Position numbers and translations under genes: made by a program. 46,752 nucleotides of DNA from an uncultured Clostridium sp. (lineage in GTDB: Bacteria > Bacillota > Clostridia > Lachnospirales > Lachnospiraceae), in the NCBI GenBank assembly GCA_946498245.1, contig CAMMNN010000029.1, positions 1 to 46,752 of the forward strand, given 5' to 3'. How positions within the stretch are numbered: the first letter of the stretch is position 1; each line of letters starts with the position of its first letter. The notes under the pieces are model-generated. The model searched no databases. It was not told the DNA's origin and worked only from the letters and a program-made list of their open reading frames with translations. This document shows positions 1-8,101 of the stretch, piece by piece.

Positions 1-361
1 ATCATGCGCAGCGGCGCACTCGGCATCCCTGAATTTATGCCGCCTACTCGGCGGCAGGAAACTAAGGTAAGCCATCATGCGCAAAGCGCATTCGGCATCC
101 CTGAATCTATGCCGCCTACTCGGCGGCGGAATTATAAGGTAAGCCATCATGCGCAAAGCGCATTCGGCATCCCTGAATTTATGCCGCCTACTCGGCGGCG
201 GAAAACTAAGGTAAGCCATCATGCGCAGCGGCGCACTCGGCATCCCTGAATACATGCTGCCTATCCGGCGGCGGAAAACTAAGGTAAGCCATCATGCGCA
301 GCGGCGCACTCGGCATCCCTGAATTTATGCCGCCTACTCGGCGGCGGAATTATAAGGTAAG
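1..361 (+). repeat. Five-copy tandem array of a 72-73 bp hairpin repeat
   Basis: Units start at 1, 74, 146, 218 and 291. Each can fold several ways: TGCGC/GCGCA around a short loop, CGGCAT/ATGCCG around ten bases, and GCCGCC-TACTC-GGCGGC. The last two share bases and exclude each other. The 73-bp units have a four-base loop (AGCG) in the first hairpin and the 72-bp units a three-base loop (AAA), so length variation lies in the loop. Unit 4 has ATGCTG and GCTGCC, both still able to pair through G-T. The AAGGTAAG tail of the last unit forms the ribosome binding site region of the carboxypeptidase at 371. The array may extend left of the window. An open reading frame runs through part of it, but the units shift frame, so I do not call a protein. 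Confidence 0.9.
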
Positions 362-370
362 GACAACAGT

Positions 371-1615
371 ATGAGGAGAAATAGAATTTATGCAGCAGTA
401 ATGGGGTGTTTTTTGAGCCTGACCATTCCCAGTGCCGTCGCCTTTGGAGAATCCCAAGGTACTGAGACGGCGGCTTATGAGACAGAGACATCTGAACCGG
501 GAACGGGAATGGGAACGTCAAATGGCTCCACCATTATCCGGGACAGCCAAGGGGGACAGGGAAAGGACTATTCTCAGATTGGCCCTGGAGTGAATTTGGA
601 GGGTGAAAAGGAGCAACAGGCCCAAAGCGGTTCTGACTACACCTCCATGACAGTGGAAAATCCCGTGGTTCAGCCCGTGGAAAAATATTCTTATGAGCAG
701 ATGAAGACGGATCTGGAGGCTTTGCAGAAACGCTACGGAACAGCTCACATGAAGGTAAATACTATAGGAACCTCCGCAGACGGACGGAACATTTACGAGA
801 TTGTCGTTGGCAATCAGAGCGCAGGACGCCACGTTTTGATCCAGGGGGCTATGCACGCCAGAGAGTATATGAATCCCCTTTTAATCATGAAACAGGTAGA
901 AGATGCTCTGGCATTTTACGATACGGGAAGTTATAATGGAAGAAAACTGTCGGATTTGCTGAATCAGGTGGCGGTCCATTTTGTACCCATGACCAATCCT
1001 GACGGAGTGGCGCTCAGTCAGTTTGGCCTGGAAGCGATTGGCTCCGCCGATTTAAAGGAACGGATCCAAAGCTGCTACGCTTCTGATTTAGCCGCCGGCC
1101 GGACGACTCTGGACTTTGACACTTATCTGACCAGATGGAAAGCCAATGCCAGGGGAGTGGATTTAAATTACAACTTTGATGCCCGGTGGAGCAGTCTGTC
1201 CGACGGGTGGATGCTGCCGTCTTATACGGCGTATAAAGGTATTGGTCCGGTTTCCGAGCCGGAAACACAGGCTTTGGTAAACTTGATGAATAACGGCCTT
1301 ACGTGGAAGGGAGCCATCAGCTACCATTCCATGGGAAATGTAATATACTGGGATATTGAGGGAAATAAAGAAAAGGCCAAATCCCAGCATCTGGCCCAAC
1401 TGGTGTCAGCGGCTACCGGCGGTTATCAGATGCTTTACAGCGGAGGCGGAGGGGGCTTTAAAGACTGGCTCCAGTTAAAAGACAATGCGGTCCCCAATGT
1501 TACGGTGGAAACGGGAAAAGCGGAGTGCCCTATGCCTCTGTCAGAGTTTGAAAATGTATGGAAGGAAAACCGCAGCGGTTGGGCCCTGCTGGCTGACTTT
1601 GCCCTTTTGTATTAA
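371..1615 (+). CDS. Secreted M14-family zinc carboxypeptidase
   Basis: A 414-aa zinc metallopeptidase that should remove C-terminal residues from peptides, perhaps cell-wall peptides, outside the membrane. Residues 1-25 are a signal peptide with no lipobox Cys. Residues 26-100 are a low-complexity Ser/Thr/Gly/Glu linker. The M14 domain follows: zinc ligands H162 and E165 in MHAREYMNP, third ligand H319 in SYHSMGN, TNPDGV at 208-213, the substrate-binding ARGVDLNYNF stretch near 260-269, and the probable catalytic E380 in VTVETG. The key residues are all present. The start at 371 follows AAGGTAAGG supplied by the end of the repeat array. An ABC transporter ATPase gene begins 10 bp downstream, so they are probably co-transcribed. 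The substrate is unknown. Confidence 0.9.
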   Translation: MRRNRIYAAVMGCFLSLTIPSAVAFGESQGTETAAYETETSEPGTGMGTSNGSTIIRDSQGGQGKDYSQIGPGVNLEGEKEQQAQSGSDYTSMTVENPVVQPVEKYSYEQMKTDLEALQKRYGTAHMKVNTIGTSADGRNIYEIVVGNQSAGRHVLIQGAMHAREYMNPLLIMKQVEDALAFYDTGSYNGRKLSDLLNQVAVHFVPMTNPDGVALSQFGLEAIGSADLKERIQSCYASDLAAGRTTLDFDTYLTRWKANARGVDLNYNFDARWSSLSDGWMLPSYTAYKGIGPVSEPETQALVNLMNNGLTWKGAISYHSMGNVIYWDIEGNKEKAKSQHLAQLVSAATGGYQMLYSGGGGGFKDWLQLKDNAVPNVTVETGKAECPMPLSEFENVWKENRSGWALLADFALLY

Positions 1616-1625
1616 AGGAGAAGGA

Positions 1626-2297
1626 ATGTTAGAAATTTCAGGAATCTGTAAAAAGTACCGGAAAAAACAGGTGTTGTCAGGGGTAACCCTAAAGGCGGAA
1701 GCCGGAGAGTGCATAGGGATCGCAGGGGGAAACGGCTGCGGGAAGACCACCCTTCTCTCCATTCTGGCAGGAACCCGGAAGGCGGACAGCGGAAGCTTCC
1801 GCGCAGATGGCCGGGAGCTTTTAGGCCATCCCAAGCTGCAGGCGGAGACCATTGCCTACGTGCCTCAGGAAAATCCGTTTATGGAGGAACTGTCTGCAAA
1901 AGATAATCTCAGCCTGTGGTACAGGGGAGATAAGGAGGCCATGAAACGGGATCTGGAATCAGGGCCGGCAGCCATGCTGGGCGTACCGGAATTTCTGAAT
2001 GTCCGGGTGGGAAAGCTTTCCGGCGGAATGAAAAAAAGGCTGTCCATTGCCGCCGCCCTGTCGGGGAAGGAAAAGATCCTGATTTTGGACGAACCGGGAG
2101 CAGCCCTGGATTTGGCCTGCAAGGAACTCATACGGAGCTACCTGCAGGAATATGTAAAAAAGGGGGGCGTGGTTTTGCTGGCCTCCCATGAGATGGAGGA
2201 ATTATCCATCTGCTCGAAACTCTTGGTTTTAAAAGACGGAAAAACCTGGGAGGTTCCCCAAAGCCTTACGGCAAAGGAACTGTCTTTGCGGTTTTAA
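1626..2297 (+). CDS. ABC transporter ATP-binding protein
   Basis: A 223-aa ATPase that would power the two ABC-2 permeases encoded at 3983-6324. Walker A is GGNGCGKT at residues 34-41, the signature is LSGGMKKRL, Walker B is ILILDEPGAALD, and a switch histidine lies in LLASHEMEE. The reading frame is open further upstream inside the carboxypeptidase gene, but ATG 1626 is preceded by AAAGGAGAAGGA and begins the normal ABC fold (MLEISGICKKY). Short ABC-2-type ATPases of this size usually form exporters of peptides, lipids or drugs. Which one applies cannot be read from the sequence. Confidence 0.92.
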   Translation: MLEISGICKKYRKKQVLSGVTLKAEAGECIGIAGGNGCGKTTLLSILAGTRKADSGSFRADGRELLGHPKLQAETIAYVPQENPFMEELSAKDNLSLWYRGDKEAMKRDLESGPAAMLGVPEFLNVRVGKLSGGMKKRLSIAAALSGKEKILILDEPGAALDLACKELIRSYLQEYVKKGGVVLLASHEMEELSICSKLLVLKDGKTWEVPQSLTAKELSLRF

Positions 2298-2348
2298 ACC
2301 GTTTACATATCCGGCCCTGTGCCGGATAAGGGAAAGGAGAAAATGTCT

Positions 2349-3980
2349 ATGGAAAACACAGAACTTACAAACAACCTGGAGCCAAAGGAGAAGATTTCTA
2401 AAAAAGTTCTTATTGGAGGAGGTGTTGTTGCTGCAGTGGCCGTTGTGGGAATCGTTTTTGCGGCTACGAGACAGACTGCAGATCCTAAAACCGTTGTAAT
2501 TGATGCTTTAAAAGGCGTGTACAGTTCGGAAAACCAGAATCCGGGAGAAGAGGTTTTTGGATTTAGCGAATTGGGAAAAACCCTGGAGGAGACAGGAGGG
2601 GAAATGGGACTGGAGCTGTCCCTTTCAGGCGCTTCCGAAAGCGACATTCTTAGCTTAGTGGGAGCGGGCTTTACCTTAGACGCCAAAAGTGATGTTCAGG
2701 GAGTCAAGTTTTCTGAAAATATGAGCATTCAGTACGGCGGAATGGATTTGGCCCACATTCAGCTTTATGGAGACGATACTTATCTGAAAGCGGCGGTTCC
2801 GGAATTGTCCGGCAGGGTATTTTCAATTAATTATGCCGACGATTTGGCAGGGCAGCTTGAAAACTCCCCTCTGGTTCTGGAAATGGGCCTGGAATTAACA
2901 GAAGAGGATAAAGCCCTTGTCAACGATTATATGGAATACGTATCAGGCCTTTACAGCAGTGATAACGAGACTTTTGACATTATGGCCCTTTGGGAGCGCT
3001 ATAAGACAGGCAGTCAGGCCATAAATGATTTTAAGGCGGCTATGACTGTGGAGAAAAAGTCTGAAACGCAGACTATGATCTACAATGGACAGGAAGCGGC
3101 CTGTACCGGCTACGACGTGGTTCTTCCAAGAGACTCAGTGATTCAGTTTGTCCGGACAACGGCGGATTTCTTCCTTACAGATGAAACCATGAAGCAGGAT
3201 ATTCTGGAATACATGACCTGGATGATGCGCCTGAGCGATGGTATGGGAATGTCAGACAGTGAACTGACGGCTTTGGTAACGGGCCAGTGGAACGATATGG
3301 ATCAGAGTGTGGACGAGGCCATTGCCGCTCTGGACGAGGCCCTGCAGCAGGACGTGACCATGACCGTCTATGTGGATAAGAAGGGCAATCTGGTTTCCTT
3401 AGAGGTTAGTACAGAGTTTACAGTGTCAGAAGGGGAAGTGCTCTACGCAGACGGACGGGTACAGTTAGCCGGAGGCGCCTATCCTACTCAGAACGGAGAA
3501 ATGTCCCTGGATCTGTCAGACGGAACCGATACGATTTCCCTGAAACTCAATAAGTCCGGAGAATATACGGACGCAGTGTTAAACAGCGCCTGGGATTTGT
3601 CCCTGGAATCTGACGGTACAGTTATGTCTCTGAATTACCAGAGCGATTACGACCGGGCTTCGGGAGATTTGTCTATTGCAATGGTTCCTTCTATGGACGG
3701 AGAATCCATTATCATAACAGTGGACGGAATCGTTGACGAGCTGGAAAAAGGGAAAAATATCCATTATACAGTGGATTCCATAAAGATTGAGGTGGAAGGC
3801 GGCTATTATGTAGAACTGGCCGGAAGCGCCTACATAAAACAATTGGAAGGCGAAATCACTCCTCCTGAGGGAACGGAGATGGATGTGCTGGCTGCTACGG
3901 AAGACGAATGGAATGAGGTAGGAGAGGAAATCATCATGGGCTTTTTCGGGATTCTTGGAAGCGCCTACACCCTGTATTAA
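2349..3980 (+). CDS. Membrane-anchored extracytoplasmic protein of unknown function
   Basis: A 543-aa protein I cannot assign to a named function. A short charged N-terminus is followed by one hydrophobic helix at about residues 20-39 and then a ~500-aa acidic region predicted to lie outside. There is no lipobox. The outer part alternates short polar and hydrophobic stretches with many Asp, Gly and Ser, as expected of a beta-rich domain, and carries no catalytic motif I recognise. ATG 2349 sits nine bases after AGGAG. ATG 2343 is also in frame but only three bases from it, and 2319 is upstream of the site. The gene lies between an ABC ATPase and its permeases (stop 3980, next start 3983), so it may be an accessory or substrate-contact subunit of the exporter. 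Confidence 0.75.
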   Translation: MENTELTNNLEPKEKISKKVLIGGGVVAAVAVVGIVFAATRQTADPKTVVIDALKGVYSSENQNPGEEVFGFSELGKTLEETGGEMGLELSLSGASESDILSLVGAGFTLDAKSDVQGVKFSENMSIQYGGMDLAHIQLYGDDTYLKAAVPELSGRVFSINYADDLAGQLENSPLVLEMGLELTEEDKALVNDYMEYVSGLYSSDNETFDIMALWERYKTGSQAINDFKAAMTVEKKSETQTMIYNGQEAACTGYDVVLPRDSVIQFVRTTADFFLTDETMKQDILEYMTWMMRLSDGMGMSDSELTALVTGQWNDMDQSVDEAIAALDEALQQDVTMTVYVDKKGNLVSLEVSTEFTVSEGEVLYADGRVQLAGGAYPTQNGEMSLDLSDGTDTISLKLNKSGEYTDAVLNSAWDLSLESDGTVMSLNYQSDYDRASGDLSIAMVPSMDGESIIITVDGIVDELEKGKNIHYTVDSIKIEVEGGYYVELAGSAYIKQLEGEITPPEGTEMDVLAATEDEWNEVGEEIIMGFFGILGSAYTLY

Positions 3981-3982
3981 TT

Positions 3983-5227
3983 ATGAAAACTTTTTTTGTC
4001 TATCTGAAATTAGAATTAAAAAGGGCTGTGAAATATTTGCCCTGGGTAAGCGGAGGGGCAGTTGCGCTGGCAGGTTTGCTGGGCGCAATTGCCTTTCTGC
4101 TCTTTGCGGCTTTTACCGGGAGCCAGGAGATCTCCCGGCTTCAGGCAGGAGTGATTCTGCCGGAAAATGACGAAATCGCAAAACAGGCCATTTCTATGCT
4201 GGGTTCTCTGGAAAGCGTAGAGAGTATCTGCGATTTTGTCTATACTGATATGGAAAGCGCCAAAGAAAAAATGAAGACGGGAGAATTGGATCTTTTGCTG
4301 GTGGTTCCGGAACAGTTTGTCAGCGGCATCATAAACGGAACCAACGAACCCGTAACCATTGTCTTTCCCAATGAAAACGGCATTGAAGAACAGATTTTTA
4401 AGGAACTGGCAGACGCGGGAGCCAAGACCCTGGGGAGCGCCCAGGCCGGCATTTATGCGGCGGATCAGTTCTGTATTCTCAAAGGGACTCCGGAAACCAT
4501 AAAAGGGGCGGAAGACTGGCTTAACCGGCAGTATTTAAAATACAGTCTGGATCGGACGGTGTACTTTCGCGATCGACAGGTATCGGCTTTTGGCGACGTT
4601 TCCGGAACCGTCCATTACGGCGCGGCGGCAGCAGTTCTCCTTCTGCTTTTCTGCGGCATTCCGGCGGCGGAGTTGTTTCAGGAGTACAATGTTTCCTGCA
4701 GGGAAAAGCTGAATCTCCTGGGAATCGGAAGAGGGAAACGGACTGCTGCCAGAGCTGCGGCTATGTGGTTCCTGCTTCTGGTTTCTGCCGCTGTCCTTGC
4801 TGTTTTTCTCTTCCTCCTTTCCTGGATAGGAGGCTGGCAGGAGAGCCTTTTCCGGATAGGGGCAGAGGCGGCGCCCGGCCTGGGAGAACAGGGAATGGGC
4901 GGTGTTTTTACTGTGGCTGCCGTTTTCTTTGCCGCAGCATCTCTGATTACTTTGTGCTACCGGGCCGTAGGGACGGGCATGGGAGGAAGAATGGCTCTTT
5001 TTGGCCTGACTGCAGGCATGATGTTTCTGTCCGGAGGCTTCCTGCCGGAAGTCTTCTTGCCGGAAAGCTTTCGAAAGCTGTCCCCCTTCCTTCCAACATC
5101 TATCCTTATGGATGGCGTAAAGGGGCTTTTCCTGCCGGAAAGTATCTGGGAAAAAGGAGTTGCCGCAGGGCTGCTGGGTCTGGCGGCCTTGATCTTAGCC
5201 TGCGCCGGAAAGGGGGAGAGGCAATGA
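3983..5227 (+). CDS. ABC-2 type transporter permease, first subunit
   Basis: A 414-aa membrane protein with the layout of ABC-2 permeases that carry a large outer domain. One helix lies near residues 20-45. An extracytoplasmic region of about 170 residues follows, including a glycerol-like VVPEQFVSGIINGTNEP stretch typical of the YhgE/ABC2_membrane_3 shape. About five more helices run from residue 210 to the end. It starts two bases after the stop of the anchored protein and overlaps the second permease by ATGA at 5224-5227, which implies translational coupling. It is probably one half of an exporter powered by the ATPase at 1626. Substrate unknown. Confidence 0.85.
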   Translation: MKTFFVYLKLELKRAVKYLPWVSGGAVALAGLLGAIAFLLFAAFTGSQEISRLQAGVILPENDEIAKQAISMLGSLESVESICDFVYTDMESAKEKMKTGELDLLLVVPEQFVSGIINGTNEPVTIVFPNENGIEEQIFKELADAGAKTLGSAQAGIYAADQFCILKGTPETIKGAEDWLNRQYLKYSLDRTVYFRDRQVSAFGDVSGTVHYGAAAAVLLLLFCGIPAAELFQEYNVSCREKLNLLGIGRGKRTAARAAAMWFLLLVSAAVLAVFLFLLSWIGGWQESLFRIGAEAAPGLGEQGMGGVFTVAAVFFAAASLITLCYRAVGTGMGGRMALFGLTAGMMFLSGGFLPEVFLPESFRKLSPFLPTSILMDGVKGLFLPESIWEKGVAAGLLGLAALILACAGKGERQ

Positions 5228-6324
5228 AACGGATGGCAACCTGGTTTTGGCTGTCGGCAAAACGCTGGCTGAAACACCCCGGCTTTGCAGCGGCCCTGAT
5301 TTTGCTACCTTTTCTCATGGCTGGCGTCCGAAGCCTGGAACCGGAAGAAAGAGAAGGTATCGCCATTGGCCTGTGGCCGGAAGGAGAGGGTCTTGGCATG
5401 GAGATAGCCCAGGAACTGGTTTCAGGGGAAGGTATGTTTGAGTTTATCCTGTATGCCAGCGAAGAAGAAGCGCGGCAGGCTGTGGAGAGAAAAGAGGCGG
5501 AGTGCGCCTACCTGTTTCCGGAGGATTTGGAAGAAAGGCTGAAAACAGGGGACTACAGACGCTGCATTACGGTCTATAAGGCTCCGTCTACCATTTTGGA
5601 TCCCATAGCGGGAGAAGTGGTCTATTCGGCTTTGGCCAGCCGCTATGACGGGATTTTGCTGCAGCAGTACGCTGATGAAGAAGAGGCCTTTGGAGAGCTG
5701 GACGAAAGCGACGGGCAAGAGCTGGCGGAGCTGTATCAGAAGTACCGGACTGACGGCAGTACCTTCCGCTTTGAATATGCGGAACTAAAGGATTATGAAA
5801 AGAGGGAAGAAGGCCAGGGGAAAGGGCCGGAAGAAAACCAGGAAGAAAATCAGAAAGCGGGTTCCGGAGGGAAAGTTTTCCCGGTGAGGGGCCTGGGGGC
5901 GGTTATTATTTTTCTGGCGGCATTTTTTTCCGCCTGCACCCTGGGGGAGGATGAAAAGAAGGGACTGTTTCTGGCCCTTCCCTTTCGGGAACGCCCTTTG
6001 TGCAAGTGGGCGGCTCTGATGGCTCCCCTTGTCCTTACGGCCCTGTCGGTCTGGATTGCCCTGTGGGCGGCAGGTGAATGGGAAGGACTGTGGAAAGAAA
6101 CGGCAACTATGGCAGCTTATGTGCTGGTCTGCGGCATCTATGGGTTTGCAGCCAAGGAGCTGGTGAAGGATACCAGAATACTGGCGGCTTTTCTGCCGGT
6201 TCTGGCGGCGGCCCTGCTGGTAATCTGTCCGGTTTTTGCCGATGCCGGAATGTGGTTTGACGGTGTAAACGCCATCCGGAAATTTTTGCCTGCGGCCTGG
6301 TATTTGGGCTGGTTTGCATATTGA
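5224..6324 (+). CDS. ABC-2 type transporter permease, second subunit
   Basis: A 366-aa membrane protein organised like its upstream neighbour but diverged from it. There is one N-terminal helix (about 18-36), an outer domain of about 170 residues, a charged Glu/Gln/Lys/Gly-rich linker near 195-220, and about five helices from 222 onward. The frame is open far upstream inside the first permease, but ATG 5224 forms an ATGA overlap with that gene's stop and begins a plausible permease N-terminus (MKRMATWFWLSAKRW), so I chose it. With the first permease it probably forms a heterodimer. The stop codon overlaps the -35 element of the next promoter. Confidence 0.85.
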   Translation: MKRMATWFWLSAKRWLKHPGFAAALILLPFLMAGVRSLEPEEREGIAIGLWPEGEGLGMEIAQELVSGEGMFEFILYASEEEARQAVERKEAECAYLFPEDLEERLKTGDYRRCITVYKAPSTILDPIAGEVVYSALASRYDGILLQQYADEEEAFGELDESDGQELAELYQKYRTDGSTFRFEYAELKDYEKREEGQGKGPEENQEENQKAGSGGKVFPVRGLGAVIIFLAAFFSACTLGEDEKKGLFLALPFRERPLCKWAALMAPLVLTALSVWIALWAAGEWEGLWKETATMAAYVLVCGIYGFAAKELVKDTRILAAFLPVLAAALLVICPVFADAGMWFDGVNAIRKFLPAAWYLGWFAY

Positions 6325-6349
6325 CAAAATGGAAAGAAAGAAGTAGACT
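6321..6349 (+). promoter_or_regulatory. Predicted sigma-A promoter for the mgtE leader
   Basis: TTGACA at 6321-6326 and TAGACT at 6344-6349 are separated by 17 bp. The -35 element overlaps the stop codon of the preceding permease gene. Transcription would start near 6356, giving a leader of about 295 nt before mgtE. Confidence 0.7.
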
Positions 6350-6355
6350 GGTAAC

Positions 6356-6649
6356 AGAACATTTTTTCGCCCTGTTTTCCATAGGAAGACCGGGAGGGAA
6401 AATGTGAAAAATAAAAATTATGGAAAGGAAGTGAAGCAGGTATGGAAGGCCGAAGTTGCAGGATGAAAGCAGTCAGCGCAGTTTATAAATGGCAGAAGCA
6501 GTACGCAGAGTCCGGAAACAAGGCCGGAGCCTGCTGATTTCCTGAACCCTTGAGGCATAAAGCAAGCCGGATTGGGACGCAGGGAGAACTGCGCCTTAAT
6601 CCGGCTTTCATCTTTTTTCAGCACCACCTGCAAAGGAAGGAGAAAGGAG
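6356..6649 (+). promoter_or_regulatory. Long structured 5' leader of mgtE, class not recognised
   Basis: This ~295-nt gene-free stretch lies between a promoter and mgtE. Its 5' end can form an imperfect hairpin: ACATTTT at 6359-6365 pairs with AAAATGT at 6399-6405 and continues inward through a CCC/GGG block. A middle region rich in GCAG motifs is bounded by AGCAGG (near 6433) and CCTGCT (near 6530). It ends in a strong intrinsic terminator. Magnesium transporter genes of this family are commonly preceded by M-box riboswitches, but I do not find the conserved M-box core (GGTGAGGCTCC). A termination-controlled leader is likely; its ligand is unknown. Confidence 0.55.
6564..6618 (+). terminator. 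Intrinsic terminator/attenuator upstream of mgtE
   Basis: AAGCCGGATT at 6564-6573 pairs perfectly with AATCCGGCTT at 6598-6607. The stem extends through two G-T pairs and a G-C pair to an inner CGCAG/CTGCG stem with a GGAGAA loop. A T-rich run (TCTTTTTT) follows at 6611-6618. It is 32 bp upstream of the mgtE start and ~240 bp after the ABC operon, so it more probably controls read-through into mgtE than ends the ABC operon. Confidence 0.8.
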
Positions 6650-8008
6650 ATGGCAGATATGCAGAAGATCGATTACAACAGACTGGCGGAGATGGCAAAA
6701 GAAAAGCAGTTTTTGATGCTGAAGGAAATTTTGCCGAAAATGGAAGAGGCGGATATTGCCGAGCTTTTAGAAAAGCTGGATAGAGAGAGTACCGTGGTGG
6801 TATTTAGGCTTCTTCCCAAAGAAATGGCGGCGGACGTATTCGCCTTTCTGCCGCCGGATACCCAGGAACACATTATCAATGGCATTACAGATGTAGAAAT
6901 CCAAAGAATTGTAGAGGATCTGTACTTAGACGACGCTGTGGATATGCTGGAAGAGATGCCGGCAGTGGTGGTAAAGCGGGTAATTCGCAACGCCGCGCCG
7001 GAGACCAGGGCTTTAATCAACCAGTTTTTAGCTTACCCGGAGAACAGTGCCGGAAGAATTATGACGGCGGAATACGTAGGACTCAAAAAGACCATGACAG
7101 TGGAGGAGTCTTTCGCCTATATCCGGAGGCACGGAGTAGACAAGGAAACCATTTATACCTGCTACGTAACAGACTGCAAAAGGACTTTGGAAGGCGTTGT
7201 TTCCGTAAAGGATTTGCTGATGCACCCCTACGAAACAGCAGTAGGCGATATTATGAATACCCATATTATCAAAGCGGTGACTACGGAAGATCAGGAGGAG
7301 GTGGCTGCCTGCTTCAACAAGTACGGCCTGCTGAGTCTGCCGGTAGTGGACAAAGAAAACCGGCTGGTGGGGATCGTTACGGCGGACGATATTGTAGAAA
7401 TTATGGAAGAAGAGGCTACAGAAGATTTTGAAAAGATGGCAGCCATGCTTCCCAGCGAGAAACCCTACTTAAAGACAGGGGCTTTGGAACTGGCCAAAAA
7501 CCGTATTATGTGGCTTTTGATTCTCATGGTCAGCAGTATGATCACAGGGGGAATCCTGGCGAAATACGAAAACGCCTTTGCGGTTTTGCCCCTTTTGGTA
7601 ACCTTTGTTCCCATGCTGACAGATACGGGCGGAAATGCCGGGAGCCAGAGCAGTACCATGATTATCCGGGGAATGGCGGTGGGAGAGATCCTTCCGGGAG
7701 ATTTGTTCCGGGTTATCTGGAAAGAACTGCAGGTAGGGATCTTGGTAGGGGCAGCTTTGGGGATTGTAAATTACCTTCAGCTTATGGTTCGTTATCCGGG
7801 TCAGGCCATGGTTTGCCTGACTGTCGTGCTGAGTCTTTTTGCAACGGTCGTACTTGCTAAGACCATTGGCTGCGTCCTGCCTCTGGCGGCAAAAGCCCTT
7901 AGATTGGATCCGGCGATTATGGCCGCCCCGCTGATTACCACCATCGTAGACGGGGTAAGCCTGGTAATCTATTTCCAATTGGCGGTACGGCTGCTGCATC
8001 TGTCCTGA
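6650..8008 (+). CDS. mgtE: Magnesium transporter MgtE
   Basis: A 452-aa Mg2+ channel/transporter of the inner membrane. Residues 1-125 form the helical MgtE N domain, about 130-250 hold two CBS domains that sense cytoplasmic Mg2+, a connecting helix follows, and five membrane helices run from about 290 to 450. The pore signature GGNAGSQSS and the C-terminal PLITTIVDGVSLVIYF stretch are both clear. ATG 6650 directly follows AAGGAAGGAGAAAGGAG, an exceptionally strong Shine-Dalgarno region; the open frame further upstream runs through the terminator and is not used. Expression is probably governed by the long leader and its terminator. Confidence 0.96.
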   Translation: MADMQKIDYNRLAEMAKEKQFLMLKEILPKMEEADIAELLEKLDRESTVVVFRLLPKEMAADVFAFLPPDTQEHIINGITDVEIQRIVEDLYLDDAVDMLEEMPAVVVKRVIRNAAPETRALINQFLAYPENSAGRIMTAEYVGLKKTMTVEESFAYIRRHGVDKETIYTCYVTDCKRTLEGVVSVKDLLMHPYETAVGDIMNTHIIKAVTTEDQEEVAACFNKYGLLSLPVVDKENRLVGIVTADDIVEIMEEEATEDFEKMAAMLPSEKPYLKTGALELAKNRIMWLLILMVSSMITGGILAKYENAFAVLPLLVTFVPMLTDTGGNAGSQSSTMIIRGMAVGEILPGDLFRVIWKELQVGILVGAALGIVNYLQLMVRYPGQAMVCLTVVLSLFATVVLAKTIGCVLPLAAKALRLDPAIMAAPLITTIVDGVSLVIYFQLAVRLLHLS

Positions 8009-8036
8009 CAGACGTTATATATTGAAATAAAGCAAA

Positions 8037-8094
8037 AAAGCCCCTGGTTTTTCTGTGTCAGAAGCGGATTCTGAGGAGAAAAACCAGGGGCTTT
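8037..8094 (-). terminator. Terminator between convergent mgtE and flavodiiron genes
   Basis: A perfect 18-bp inverted repeat (8037-8054 with 8077-8094, arms AAAGCCCCTGGTTTTTCT and its complement). Read on the minus strand, the stem is followed by a run of T, so it mainly ends the flavodiiron gene. On the plus strand only three T follow, so termination of mgtE there is possible but weaker. Confidence 0.9.
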
Positions 8095-8101
8095 GTGCAG
8101 G

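Noticed and set aside
4..249. An 81-codon open frame through the tandem repeat
   Set aside because: The repeat units are 72 and 73 bp long and shift frame, there is no ribosome binding site, and variation follows base pairing rather than codons.
1..361. CRISPR array
   Set aside because: The copies are contiguous, with no unique spacers between them.
4765..5223. Upstream extension of the second ABC-2 permease
   Set aside because: It would overlap most of the first permease in another frame; the ATGA-coupled start at 5224 gives the expected N-terminus.
6356..6649. M-box, cobalamin, lysine, glycine, NiCo or c-di-GMP riboswitch
   Set aside because: I looked for the conserved core sequences of each by eye and found none; a covariance search could still change this.
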